NCBI GenBank assembly: GCA_038327195.1
Contig: JBBQKU010000012.1
Location: forward strand, 1-64,000
Length of the DNA: 64,000 bases
Direction: 5' to 3'
DNA from: UBA4416 sp038327195
Lineage (GTDB): Bacteria; Bacteroidota; Bacteroidia; B-17B0; Aurantibacillaceae
Shown here in pieces: positions 26,953 to 36,052 of the stretch (its first letter is position 1; every line of letters starts with the position of its first letter). A program made the position numbers and the translations under genes. A model generated the notes under the pieces. It did not search any database and was not told where the DNA came from. It saw only the letters and a list, made by a program, of their open reading frames with translations.

Positions 26953-27798
26953 TTAATTTGCTGATTCGTTTAATTTTTCGGTTAATAGCACAGCCATACT
27001 ATTTGTATAATATTTGTTTTTAAATTGTCCCACCCATTGTATTCCGTTAATAGCATTGGTTAAAAACACTTCATCAGCATCAGTTAATGTATGCACTGTT
27101 AAACTTTTTTCAAAAGTTAAAATTCTGTTTAAACCAGCTAATGCTAATATATTTTTGCGCATAATTCCATCAATACAGCCATCGGCAATTGGCGAGGTAT
27201 ATATTGAACCGTTTTTTACAACAAAAATATTAGCGTTAATGCTTTCAATAATATGCCCATTTTCATTTATTAATAAGCAATCATCTAATTTTAGTGAAGT
27301 TTTTGTAAGGCCCGCCATTATATATAATAAAGCACTTCCGGTTTTTATATTAGAAATTTTAGAAATCGGTTTTTTAATTTCCGCATATAAATCAACCCAA
27401 AGTCCTTTTTGGTTGAGCATGTAGCCAACTTTATTAATTTTTTCTATTTCAATTAAAAACGAAATATCATTCGTTTCTGGTGTGTAAAATCCACCATCAT
27501 TTCTATATACAGTTAAGCGAATACGAGCATCCGAATTAATGTTATTCTCTTTAATTAAAAGGTGGATAAGATGCTCTATAATTGCCGTATTAAATTCTGA
27601 TGGAATATTCATTCGCAATGTGGTCATTGCTAATTTAATGCGTTGAATATGATTTGACAAGAGCATGATTTTTCCATTTATTAAACGGATACTTTCAAAT
27701 ACAGAATCCCCGTATCTAAATGCCCTATTCGTAAAACTAATAGCCGGTTCATATAAGCTAATTAAATGACCATTATATATGCATTTTGTGTCCAACAT
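26953..27798 (-). CDS. Class IV PLP-dependent aminotransferase
   Basis: The 281-residue enzyme has the class IV landmarks: AFRYGDSVFESIRL near residue 26, the PLP-binding Lys152 in NIKTGSALLY, and the LINENGHIIESINANIFVV stretch with the PLP Glu. A GCIDGIMRKNIL segment follows. Family members are branched-chain or D-amino-acid aminotransferases and aminodeoxychorismate lyases (PabC). The short length and position do not decide between them. It starts the three-gene unit with the YbjN-like and phosphatase genes. Confidence 0.85.
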   Translation of the reverse strand: MLDTKCIYNGHLISLYEPAISFTNRAFRYGDSVFESIRLINGKIMLLSNHIQRIKLAMTTLRMNIPSEFNTAIIEHLIHLLIKENNINSDARIRLTVYRNDGGFYTPETNDISFLIEIEKINKVGYMLNQKGLWVDLYAEIKKPISKISNIKTGSALLYIMAGLTKTSLKLDDCLLINENGHIIESINANIFVVKNGSIYTSPIADGCIDGIMRKNILALAGLNRILTFEKSLTVHTLTDADEVFLTNAINGIQWVGQFKNKYYTNSMAVLLTEKLNESAN

Positions 27799-27925
27799 CA
27801 GGCTTAAATGTAAGGAATTTTAGAGTACTAAAATTAACTGTTGAAAATTGTTGAAAAGATAAATACAAAGGTTATTTTATGTGTCTTAAATAGTGCAATA
27901 TTTAGGGCAAACAAAATAGGATGAT

Positions 27926-29092
27926 ATGAGTGATATACAACATTTTTTCGCACCAATTGATCTAATTGAAAATTCGTATGCTGAAAATAAATTAGGAAGT
28001 GTAATTGTAAGTTATACAAATGATTCAAATTTTCCTGATATTGAAAACATGGATATGGCTATTATTGGTGTTTGCGAAAGTAGAAACTCATCCAATAATG
28101 AAGGTTGCGAATTAGCGCCAGATTCGGTTAGAAATTATTTATACAATTTGTATCAAGGAAGTTTTAGAGCTCGAATTATTGATTTAGGAAATATTCAGAA
28201 AGGTCATGAAGTTGAGGATACATATTATGCGCTAAAAACTACGGTTGAATATTTAGTTAGAAATAATGTCATTCCTATCATTATAGGAGGAAGTCAAGAT
28301 TTAACCTATGCTCAATTTTTAGGGTACGAAAAATTAGAACAAACCATTAATGTTGTAACTGTAGATTCTACTTTTGATATCGGTAATCCTGATGAAAGTA
28401 TTACAAATGTTGGGTATTTAGGTAAAATTATTTTACACCAACCCAACTTTTTATTTAATTATAGTAACATTGGGTATCAAACTTATTTAGTTGATCCAAC
28501 ATCATTAAACATGATGAATCGTTTATATTTTGACACTTATCGCTTAGGACAAGTTCGAGATATGATTGAAGAATCTGAACCTATTATTAGACATGCCGAT
28601 ATGCTAAGTTTTGATATTACATCCATTAAACACAGTGATGCTCCTGCAAATCCTCAGGCATCTCCAAATGGTTTTTATGCCGAAGAGGCCTGTCAAATGA
28701 TGCGATATGCTGGCATGAATGATAAATTAACTTCCATCGGAATTTATGAAATCAACCCTGAATTTGATGTTCAAGGAAAAACGGCAAGTTTAGCAGCTCA
28801 AATGATTTGGTGTTTTGCAGATGGATTCTATAATCGAAAAAATGATTTCCCTTCACGAACTAGTAATGATTATGTAAAGTTTCACGTTGTTTTACAAGAT
28901 GAAAAGTACACTATTAATTTTTTTAAAAGTAAAAAAAGTGATCGATGGTGGATGGAAGTACCTTATCCTCCAACAACAGGATTGAAATTTGAGAGACACA
29001 CGCTATTGCCATGTTCTTATAAAGATTATGAACTAGCTGTAAATAATGAATTACCTGATAGATGGTGGCAAACGTATCAAAAATTAGCTTAG
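27926..29092 (+). CDS. Arginase/formimidoylglutamase-fold protein with an incomplete metal site
   Basis: The 388-residue protein has the ureohydrolase fold, with IIGVCESR ... GCELAPDSVRNYLY, IIIGGSQDLTYAQ, VVTVDSTFDIG and MLSFDITSIKHSDAPAN at the expected positions. In active arginases the six manganese ligands lie in GGxH, DxHxD and SxDxD. Here three are changed: Gln124 for His, Thr149 for His and Thr232 for Asp, while Asp147, Asp151 and Asp230 remain. It is therefore unlikely to be a normal two-manganese hydrolase. The subfamily seems conserved in Bacteroidetes (from memory), so it may have another role. It is transcribed alone, convergent with the following kinase gene. Confidence 0.82.
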   Translation: MSDIQHFFAPIDLIENSYAENKLGSVIVSYTNDSNFPDIENMDMAIIGVCESRNSSNNEGCELAPDSVRNYLYNLYQGSFRARIIDLGNIQKGHEVEDTYYALKTTVEYLVRNNVIPIIIGGSQDLTYAQFLGYEKLEQTINVVTVDSTFDIGNPDESITNVGYLGKIILHQPNFLFNYSNIGYQTYLVDPTSLNMMNRLYFDTYRLGQVRDMIEESEPIIRHADMLSFDITSIKHSDAPANPQASPNGFYAEEACQMMRYAGMNDKLTSIGIYEINPEFDVQGKTASLAAQMIWCFADGFYNRKNDFPSRTSNDYVKFHVVLQDEKYTINFFKSKKSDRWWMEVPYPPTTGLKFERHTLLPCSYKDYELAVNNELPDRWWQTYQKLA

Positions 29093-29104
29093 TTTAAGTC
29101 TAAT

Positions 29105-31066
29105 TTAAGCTTTTGAAAAAACGACTTCAAAAGCTGCACCTTTATCATTGTAAATTTTTAATTCTGCATTTATTTGTTCAGTTAAAATTGTCACAATATC
29201 TAACCCAAACGAATCGATTTTTTTAATATCAAAATTTTCTGGTAAGCCTTTGCCATTATCTGAAATTCTTAATTTGTATTTATTAGCAGATAGTTGAGAT
29301 AATTCAATTAGTATATTTCCAGGATTATCTCCAAAAGCATGTTTGTATGAGTTTGAAAGTAATTCTGTCGTAATTAAACCTAAAGGAATGGCCGTATCAA
29401 TATCCAATTCTAATTCAATTAGTTTTAGTTCAATTTTAATATTTCTTTTTGATATTGAAAAACTTGAAGAAATTTGTGTGGTTAATTCTGATAGATATTC
29501 ATTAAACAAAAGACTAGTCATTTGATTATTTCTATAGAGTAGCTGATGGATTAATGACATCGAATTTATCCGTTCTTGAGCCTCACTCAATGCGTTCTGA
29601 ATTTCAATATTATTCATTTTTCCAGCTTGTAATTTTAGTAAACTCGAAATAATTTGTAAATTATTTTTAACACGATGATGAACTTCTTTAACTAATAAAT
29701 CTTTTTCTTTAAGTGAATTTGTTATGATTTCATTTCTAGTATTAATTCGATTATTTTTTATTTCTAACAATTGTTTTTGATGTTTAGTCTTACTCAATTG
29801 AATTAAAATAAAAATGATGATTCCTAAAAGAAATATTCCAGATAGTATTAATGTATTTCTGATTTTTTTTTGAGAACTGACTTCCGTATTTTTTTCATTT
29901 ATTTTTTTTTGATTTTCAATAATAAGGCTTTCGTTTTCAATTAGCTGATTAGCTACTTGAGCCGTCATTAATTCTTTAAGATTGTTTTTTGATTCAATAC
30001 TATCTTTTAAATTTATATAGCGATTAAGGTATTCACTTGATAAACGGTAATTTCCAATTTTAGTATAATAAATACCGTATTGCTTTATAATATTTAATAT
30101 TGTTTTGTAATCATCAATTTCTGACATTAACATATTAGCACTATCAAGATATAGTTTACTGTATTCAAACTTATTTAGCTCCATATAGCATCTAGAAATT
30201 TCTAATTGACTGATAGCAGCATTGTGGAAATTTTTAATGTTTTTACTTCCAATAATATCTAATTTTAATAACGGAATTGCTTTTTCATATTCTTTTAATT
30301 CCATTAATGATTGACCAATATTTCCTTCAATTAATCCAAGTGTAAATTCATTATCATAAGATAGTTTTTTATTTAAGTACTCTAAATTAAACACTGCTCT
30401 AGCTTTTTTAAACCAAAATAGGGCACTATCTTGATTTTTACATTTTTCCCAAAAAATCCCTCTATTGTTGCAGAAGTTTATTAAGCTTGAATTAGTTTGT
30501 TTTGTTTCTTCATATTCTTTTAATTGTTCCTTTAAACATTCATTATATAATTGCATTTCATAATATATACTGCTTAAACGAGGGCTCAATAACCAAATAT
30601 TAATTTTCGGATTTCTTTTTCTTAGACTAACTAAAATTTTATGAATCTCAACTGTTTTGTTTAGTTGTCTAATATTTAAATATGAGTTTTTTAAAATATA
30701 TAATGCCTGTGCGCTATCAAATGACGTTTTGATTTTATTTTTAGATAATAAATCTGTATAAATTGGAATAGCTTTTGAATAGTTTTTATTCAAAAAGCAC
30801 ATCTCACCTTCAATTTTAACTAGTTTATCTAAAATTTCACCTTTATTATCTTTCGTTGCTAAAACTTTAATTTTTTGAAGATCTTCTTTTAAATAAGGAA
30901 AACAAACTAATTTAGCTTGACCATCTAATGTATCAAAGACATTTACTTTGTTTGTTAAATTTTGAGAATTGTAAAACGCTAAAAATTTTCTCGTGTTATC
31001 ATCTTGAGATTTGACTTTACAAATCAAAAATAAAAATGCAAATTGTATTAAAAATAGTTTATTCAT
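29105..31066 (-). CDS. TPR-containing histidine kinase (HisKA_2 type)
   Basis: The 653-residue protein has a signal peptide (to about KVKS, residue 20), then a periplasmic region of tetratricopeptide repeats (roughly residues 85-345), a coiled stretch, one membrane segment (about 405-423), and a cytoplasmic kinase. The kinase has EVHHRVKNNLQIISSLLKLQ, the HisKA_2 signature with the phospho-His, then an ATPase with LGLITTELLSNSYKHAF and ISDNGKGLPENF. No response regulator gene is beside it. It converges with the arginase-fold gene, 12 bases away. Confidence 0.9.
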   Translation of the reverse strand: MNKLFLIQFAFLFLICKVKSQDDNTRKFLAFYNSQNLTNKVNVFDTLDGQAKLVCFPYLKEDLQKIKVLATKDNKGEILDKLVKIEGEMCFLNKNYSKAIPIYTDLLSKNKIKTSFDSAQALYILKNSYLNIRQLNKTVEIHKILVSLRKRNPKINIWLLSPRLSSIYYEMQLYNECLKEQLKEYEETKQTNSSLINFCNNRGIFWEKCKNQDSALFWFKKARAVFNLEYLNKKLSYDNEFTLGLIEGNIGQSLMELKEYEKAIPLLKLDIIGSKNIKNFHNAAISQLEISRCYMELNKFEYSKLYLDSANMLMSEIDDYKTILNIIKQYGIYYTKIGNYRLSSEYLNRYINLKDSIESKNNLKELMTAQVANQLIENESLIIENQKKINEKNTEVSSQKKIRNTLILSGIFLLGIIIFILIQLSKTKHQKQLLEIKNNRINTRNEIITNSLKEKDLLVKEVHHRVKNNLQIISSLLKLQAGKMNNIEIQNALSEAQERINSMSLIHQLLYRNNQMTSLLFNEYLSELTTQISSSFSISKRNIKIELKLIELELDIDTAIPLGLITTELLSNSYKHAFGDNPGNILIELSQLSANKYKLRISDNGKGLPENFDIKKIDSFGLDIVTILTEQINAELKIYNDKGAAFEVVFSKA

Positions 31067-31340
31067 ATTATTCTAATTCACATTCTTCATAGCTAAATTA
31101 AGTCTATTATTTCAAATAAATTTGTAAAATTTTCTTTACTATTGGATTGTTTAAAAGTTTAAAATGCCATTTTTTAACAATTTTAGTTAAATCAAATGAG
31201 GTTACTAACAATTTAAGTATTGGTTTTCAGTAGATTGTAAAGCCTTGTTAATACCTTGTTAAGAATTGTAATTTGCACTTAATTTCGTAAATTCGTTATG
31301 TAGAAAGTATTAAGCATTTTTACCCTCCCTAGATATATTT

Positions 31341-32918
31341 ATGCCAAACTTTGATAACCAAAATAAAATCCGAAAAAAATTAATTGCTCCTGTTTCTACT
31401 CATGAAATTGGGAAACTACAGCCACAAGCTGTAGAGTTAGAAGAAGCCGTGCTTGGTGCTATGCTTTTAGAAAAAGATGCGCTAAGTTCTGTAATAGATG
31501 TTATCTCTGCTGAAAGTTTTTATAAAGAACAAAATGGAATTATTTTTAAAGCCATTTATAACTTATTTAATCGCTCCGAACCAGTTGATATTATGACCGT
31601 TTCGCAAGAGTTAAAGCGTAGCGGTGAGTTAGAATTAGTTGGTGGTTCATTTTATGTTTCATCATTAACTAATCGTATTGCTTCATCAGCAAATATTGAA
31701 TACCATGCGCGTATTGTTGCTCAAAAATATTTACAACGCGAATTAATTCGTATCAGTACTGAAACTATAAAATCTGCTTACGAGGATGGAACTGATGTTT
31801 TTGAATTATTAGATGCAACTACTCAACATATTTTTCAAATATTGGATTCTAATGTTAGAAAACAACATGTTGGTATGACTGCGTTAATTGCAAAAGCAAT
31901 TGAAGACATTGAAGCGGCGGCTCAAAAAACGGATGGTTTGTTAGGCGTTCCTTCTGGCTTTACTGCTTTAGATAGAATTACTGGAGGTTGGCAAAAATCT
32001 GATTTACTTATTTTGGCCGCTCGTCCGGGTATGGGAAAAACAGCATTCGTTGTTTCTATGGCTAAAAATGCGGCAGTTGATTATAATCGTCCTGTTGCTA
32101 TTTTCTCATTAGAAATGTCTTCAGTGCAATTAGTAAAACGTTTAATTTCTTCCGAAACAGAAATTACGCAAGATAAAATTTTAAAAGGAAATTTAGATAA
32201 TCACGAGTTTGTTCAATTAAATGAACGTATAAAAAAATTATCGGTTGCTCCCTTATATATTGATGACACACCAGCCTTATCAATATTTGAATTAAGGGCT
32301 AAAGCGCGTCGTTTAAAAGAACAACAAAAAATTGAAATGATCATCATTGACTACTTACAGTTAATGAGTGGCGGCCCCGATTCTAAAGGAAATCGTGAAC
32401 AAGAAATTTCAGCAATTTCACGTGGATTAAAATCGTTAGCCAAAGAATTAGAAATTCCGATTATTGCCTTATCGCAATTAAGTCGTCAGGTTGAAAACAG
32501 ACCAGGCGGAAGTAAACGTCCGCAATTAAGTGATTTACGTGAATCTGGAGCCATTGAACAAGATGCCGATATGGTAATGTTTATTTACAGACCAGAATAT
32601 TATCAAATAGATGTGGATGAAAATGGCCAATCTACAAAAGATAGAGCGCAAATTATTATTGCAAAAAACAGACATGGTGCTATTGAAGATGTAACATTGA
32701 GGTTTGTTGGTATGTATGCTAAATTTACGGATGTCGATTATCAAGAAGGCCAAAGTTATACGCCTTCAAGTAATGAAGGGATAACAAATAATACGGACTT
32801 TTTATCTCAACCAAATACCAATACTAAAACACTTCAAAGTAAAAGTAATTGGGATATAGATGATGATGGACCAAGCAAGGACATTATTAGAAGAAATGAT
32901 ATTGACGAAGCGTTTTAA
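31341..32918 (+). CDS. dnaB: Replicative DNA helicase DnaB
   Basis: The 525-residue helicase has the N-terminal primase-interacting domain (residues 30-135: VELEEAVLGAMLLEKDAL ... YHARIVAQKYLQREL) and the RecA-like motor with Walker A ARPGMGKT at about 227-234, IIIDYLQLM (Walker B) and ALSQLSRQVENR. It unwinds DNA at the fork. The C-terminal tail is long and acidic. The stop overlaps the ATG of the next gene by one base. Confidence 0.97.
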   Translation: MPNFDNQNKIRKKLIAPVSTHEIGKLQPQAVELEEAVLGAMLLEKDALSSVIDVISAESFYKEQNGIIFKAIYNLFNRSEPVDIMTVSQELKRSGELELVGGSFYVSSLTNRIASSANIEYHARIVAQKYLQRELIRISTETIKSAYEDGTDVFELLDATTQHIFQILDSNVRKQHVGMTALIAKAIEDIEAAAQKTDGLLGVPSGFTALDRITGGWQKSDLLILAARPGMGKTAFVVSMAKNAAVDYNRPVAIFSLEMSSVQLVKRLISSETEITQDKILKGNLDNHEFVQLNERIKKLSVAPLYIDDTPALSIFELRAKARRLKEQQKIEMIIIDYLQLMSGGPDSKGNREQEISAISRGLKSLAKELEIPIIALSQLSRQVENRPGGSKRPQLSDLRESGAIEQDADMVMFIYRPEYYQIDVDENGQSTKDRAQIIIAKNRHGAIEDVTLRFVGMYAKFTDVDYQEGQSYTPSSNEGITNNTDFLSQPNTNTKTLQSKSNWDIDDDGPSKDIIRRNDIDEAF

Positions 32919-34108
32919 TGACTAAATTTTTTTTATTTTTTTGCTTAATTTGTTTCTCAAATTTTGTTTTTGGACAAGCGTTTTCTTTTGATTCTATTTT
33001 AAATAAGAAATCAATTCTTAAAATGGTAAACACAAATGCAAAATCATTTCGTTTACAAATTTTATATACACAAATTACTAGAGATAGTAACGGAAAACCA
33101 ACTTTTAAGAATTTTTCGTATCGACTCGATTCTTCTAATTATTTTTATTGTGCGAGTTTAGTAAAACTACCTTGCTCAATCATTGCCCTTGAAAAAATCA
33201 ATAGTCTTCAAATTAATAAGGAAATGAAAATGTTTACTGATAGTGCAAATGCTTGCCAACACACGGTAAAAATAGACACAACGTCCTTAAATGGCTATCC
33301 AAGTGTTTCGCAGTATATCAAACGAATGTTTATTGTGAGTGATAATTTTGCATATGGTAGAGTGTATGAATTTTTAGGCGTTGACTATTTACATAATCGT
33401 TTATCAAGTTTAGGATATAAAAACATTCGCATTATTAATCGGTATGATGGAGCTTGCAAAGGAACTGAACACACGACTACGAATCCTGTTTCTTTTTATG
33501 ATAGAAATTTTAAGTTATTATATTCATTAGATCAACAGGTTTCTTCTAAGAAATATGTTCATCCACTCGGCACTGTTAAGATAGGAAAGGCATATATGAA
33601 TGCTCAAAATAAAAAGATAAATGAGCCAAAAGATTTTTCTCAAATGAATTATATGTCTTTGCAAAATTGTCACTCAATCCTTCAACGCCTTGTATTTAAT
33701 GAGTTTTATCCTGAAGAGAATCGTTACCAACTATCTAATATTGACCAACAATTTTTATTAAATTATTTAAGTATCTATCCTCGCGAAAGCTCTCATCCAA
33801 CTTATCCTACTAAACAATACTATGATAGTTATAAAAAATATTTTATTTATGGTGATAGTAAAAAAACAATTACCGATTCTGATTTAAAAATTACCAATAT
33901 TGTAGGTCAATCCTATGGTTTTATGGTTGATTGCGCTTACATTCATAATAAAAAAGAGAATATTGAATTTTTGTTAAGTGCCGTAATTTATACCAATCAA
34001 AATGAAATTATTAATGATGGTAAATATGAATACAATTCAATTGCTCTTCCATTTTTAGCTGAATTAGGAAGGCAGATTTATGATTTTGAGTTGAAGAGAA
34101 AGAAATAA
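32918..34108 (+). CDS. Exported serine hydrolase, class A beta-lactamase fold
   Basis: The 396-residue protein has a signal peptide (to about FGQ, residue 20). The active-site SLVK gives Ser80 and Lys83, and SDN follows at 141-143, both in the order of class A beta-lactamases and related DD-peptidases. The third KTG box is not clear; GQSYGF near residue 330 sits about where it should be. Long insertions and about 100 more residues than TEM-type enzymes argue for a divergent hydrolase rather than a resistance enzyme. Its ATG overlaps the dnaB stop (TAATG). Confidence 0.78.
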   Translation: MTKFFLFFCLICFSNFVFGQAFSFDSILNKKSILKMVNTNAKSFRLQILYTQITRDSNGKPTFKNFSYRLDSSNYFYCASLVKLPCSIIALEKINSLQINKEMKMFTDSANACQHTVKIDTTSLNGYPSVSQYIKRMFIVSDNFAYGRVYEFLGVDYLHNRLSSLGYKNIRIINRYDGACKGTEHTTTNPVSFYDRNFKLLYSLDQQVSSKKYVHPLGTVKIGKAYMNAQNKKINEPKDFSQMNYMSLQNCHSILQRLVFNEFYPEENRYQLSNIDQQFLLNYLSIYPRESSHPTYPTKQYYDSYKKYFIYGDSKKTITDSDLKITNIVGQSYGFMVDCAYIHNKKENIEFLLSAVIYTNQNEIINDGKYEYNSIALPFLAELGRQIYDFELKRKK

Positions 34109-34111
34109 AAA

Positions 34112-36046
34112 ATGAAAAGTATTGATAGATTAAAAAAATTAAAAGACTTATTATTCATTGAAAGAGAAGAAGATTTTTCTCAATATAAAGAACAGTTTTT
34201 AAGAGCAAGTATTGAGCAACGAAAAAAAAATGGTGCTACTTGGTTTCCGATACAAATATTAAGTAATGAGTTGGGTTATGCCGATTATGTTCATTTAGAA
34301 ATTGAACGCACGAATAATTTAGATATGCCTCATCAGTTTAGTGCAGGCAAAAACGTGAGTTTATTTTCCAATAAAAATCCCGATGAAGTTCAAGAAATTT
34401 CTGGTACTATAAAACAGTGTAGTAAAAACAAAATGAAAATCATCATACATACCGATGATTTACCAGATTGGTGTTATGATGGGCGTTTAGGCGTTAATAT
34501 TCAGTTTGATGATAATAGCTACATTGAAATGCAAAAAGCATTAGATGAAGTTATTGGGGCTAGAAATAATAGGGTAGCGGAGCTACGTGAAATGATTGAA
34601 GGAACTGAAATTCCAACATTTAATAAGATTGATGAAAGTGTACTAATTCCACAATTAAACAATTCGCAAAATAAAGCCGTTAGGCATATATTGAGTGCGA
34701 ATGATATTGCTGTAGTTCATGGGCCTCCAGGCACAGGAAAAACAACAACCATTGTGCAAGCCATCCGGTTAGTTTTGCAAACAGAAAGGCAAGTTTTAGT
34801 TTGTGCACCAACCAATACGGCAGTTGATTTAATTACCGAAAAATTGATTGAACAAGGTGTTAATGTTTTGCGTGTTGGTCATCCAGCAAGAGTTTCTGAA
34901 GGATTATTGAAAGCTACCATTGACGGACAAATACAGAGTCATGCAAATTATAAAGACATAAAAAGTTTACGAAAAACTGCAGAAGAATATTTTAAAATGG
35001 CAGGCAAATATAAACGGGCTTTTGGAAGAGAAGATGCAAAACAACGCGCTTTGTTTTATGCAGAAGCAAGAAATTGCATTAAGGAATCTCGTTTGTTAGA
35101 AGATTATATTGTGAATTCATTGTTTGAAAATGCTCAAGTAATTAGTTGCACGCCAGTTGCATCAAGTAACAAAGCACTAGCTAATAAACAGTTTAGTACC
35201 TTGTTTTTTGATGAAGCGTCGCAAGCATTAGAAGCCATTTCATGGATTCCATTATTAAAATGTAAACGTGTTATTTTTAGTGGCGATCATTTTCAATTAC
35301 CGCCTGTTGTTAAAAGTATTAAAGCAAAGCAAGAAGGATTAGCAGAAACGATGTTGGACCGATGTATCAAACATCCAAATATTTCTACATTGCTTACAAG
35401 GCAATATCGCATGCATCAACACATTATGCAATTCAGTAATCATTATTTTTATAATAATGAATTGGAAGCCGATGCTACAGTTAAAGAAACTTTGTTATCC
35501 TTAAATGAAGATATTGATATTTTAAATATTCCAGTAGAGTTAATTGATACGGCTGGTTGTAGTTTTGACGAATTACAAAACCCAGAAACATTAAGTTTAT
35601 CTAACGTTGGCGAAGCTAATTTAGTTTTTAAACATTTAGAAATGTTATTGCAACAGTATCAGTTTAGCGGTGAAGAACAAAAATTATCAATTGGAATTAT
35701 TTCTCCTTACAAAGAACAAATTGAATTATTAAAAGAAAAACTTGTAGAGTTTGATTATTCAGGATTTCCGGTTTCAGAATTGGCTGTAAAAACAATTGAC
35801 GGTTTCCAAGGTGAAGAACGGGATGTGATTTATATTTCCTTAGTTAGAAGTAATGAGAATTCTGAAATAGGTTTTTTATCCGACATCAGACGTATGAATG
35901 TTGCTTTAACACGTGCTAAGAAAAAATTAGTTGTGATAATGGATACGTCAACAATCGGTAATCATCCATTTTACAAATCGTTTATAGAGTATTGTGAAAA
36001 AAACGGTTTCTACAAATCAGCTTGGGAATATAATTACGAAGTTTAA
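34112..36046 (+). CDS. Superfamily 1 helicase of the UPF1/IGHMBP2 type
   Basis: The 644-residue protein has an N-terminal beta domain (about residues 35-135), then an SF1B motor with Walker A HGPPGTGKTTT (about 203-213), LFFDEASQALEA (motif II), SGDHFQLPPVV (motif III), RQYRMH (motif IV region), KTIDGFQGEERDVI (motif V) and NVALTRAKKKLVVI (motif VI). All are intact. Bacterial members are poorly studied and may act on RNA or DNA. It lies three bases after the serine hydrolase gene and may be in one transcript with dnaB. Confidence 0.92.
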   Translation: MKSIDRLKKLKDLLFIEREEDFSQYKEQFLRASIEQRKKNGATWFPIQILSNELGYADYVHLEIERTNNLDMPHQFSAGKNVSLFSNKNPDEVQEISGTIKQCSKNKMKIIIHTDDLPDWCYDGRLGVNIQFDDNSYIEMQKALDEVIGARNNRVAELREMIEGTEIPTFNKIDESVLIPQLNNSQNKAVRHILSANDIAVVHGPPGTGKTTTIVQAIRLVLQTERQVLVCAPTNTAVDLITEKLIEQGVNVLRVGHPARVSEGLLKATIDGQIQSHANYKDIKSLRKTAEEYFKMAGKYKRAFGREDAKQRALFYAEARNCIKESRLLEDYIVNSLFENAQVISCTPVASSNKALANKQFSTLFFDEASQALEAISWIPLLKCKRVIFSGDHFQLPPVVKSIKAKQEGLAETMLDRCIKHPNISTLLTRQYRMHQHIMQFSNHYFYNNELEADATVKETLLSLNEDIDILNIPVELIDTAGCSFDELQNPETLSLSNVGEANLVFKHLEMLLQQYQFSGEEQKLSIGIISPYKEQIELLKEKLVEFDYSGFPVSELAVKTIDGFQGEERDVIYISLVRSNENSEIGFLSDIRRMNVALTRAKKKLVVIMDTSTIGNHPFYKSFIEYCEKNGFYKSAWEYNYEV

Positions 36047-36052
36047 ACCTTC

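Noticed and set aside
32918..34108. Antibiotic-resistance beta-lactamase
   Set aside because: The SxxK and SDN motifs are there, but KTG is unclear and the protein is about 100 residues longer than class A enzymes, so only 'serine hydrolase' is supported.
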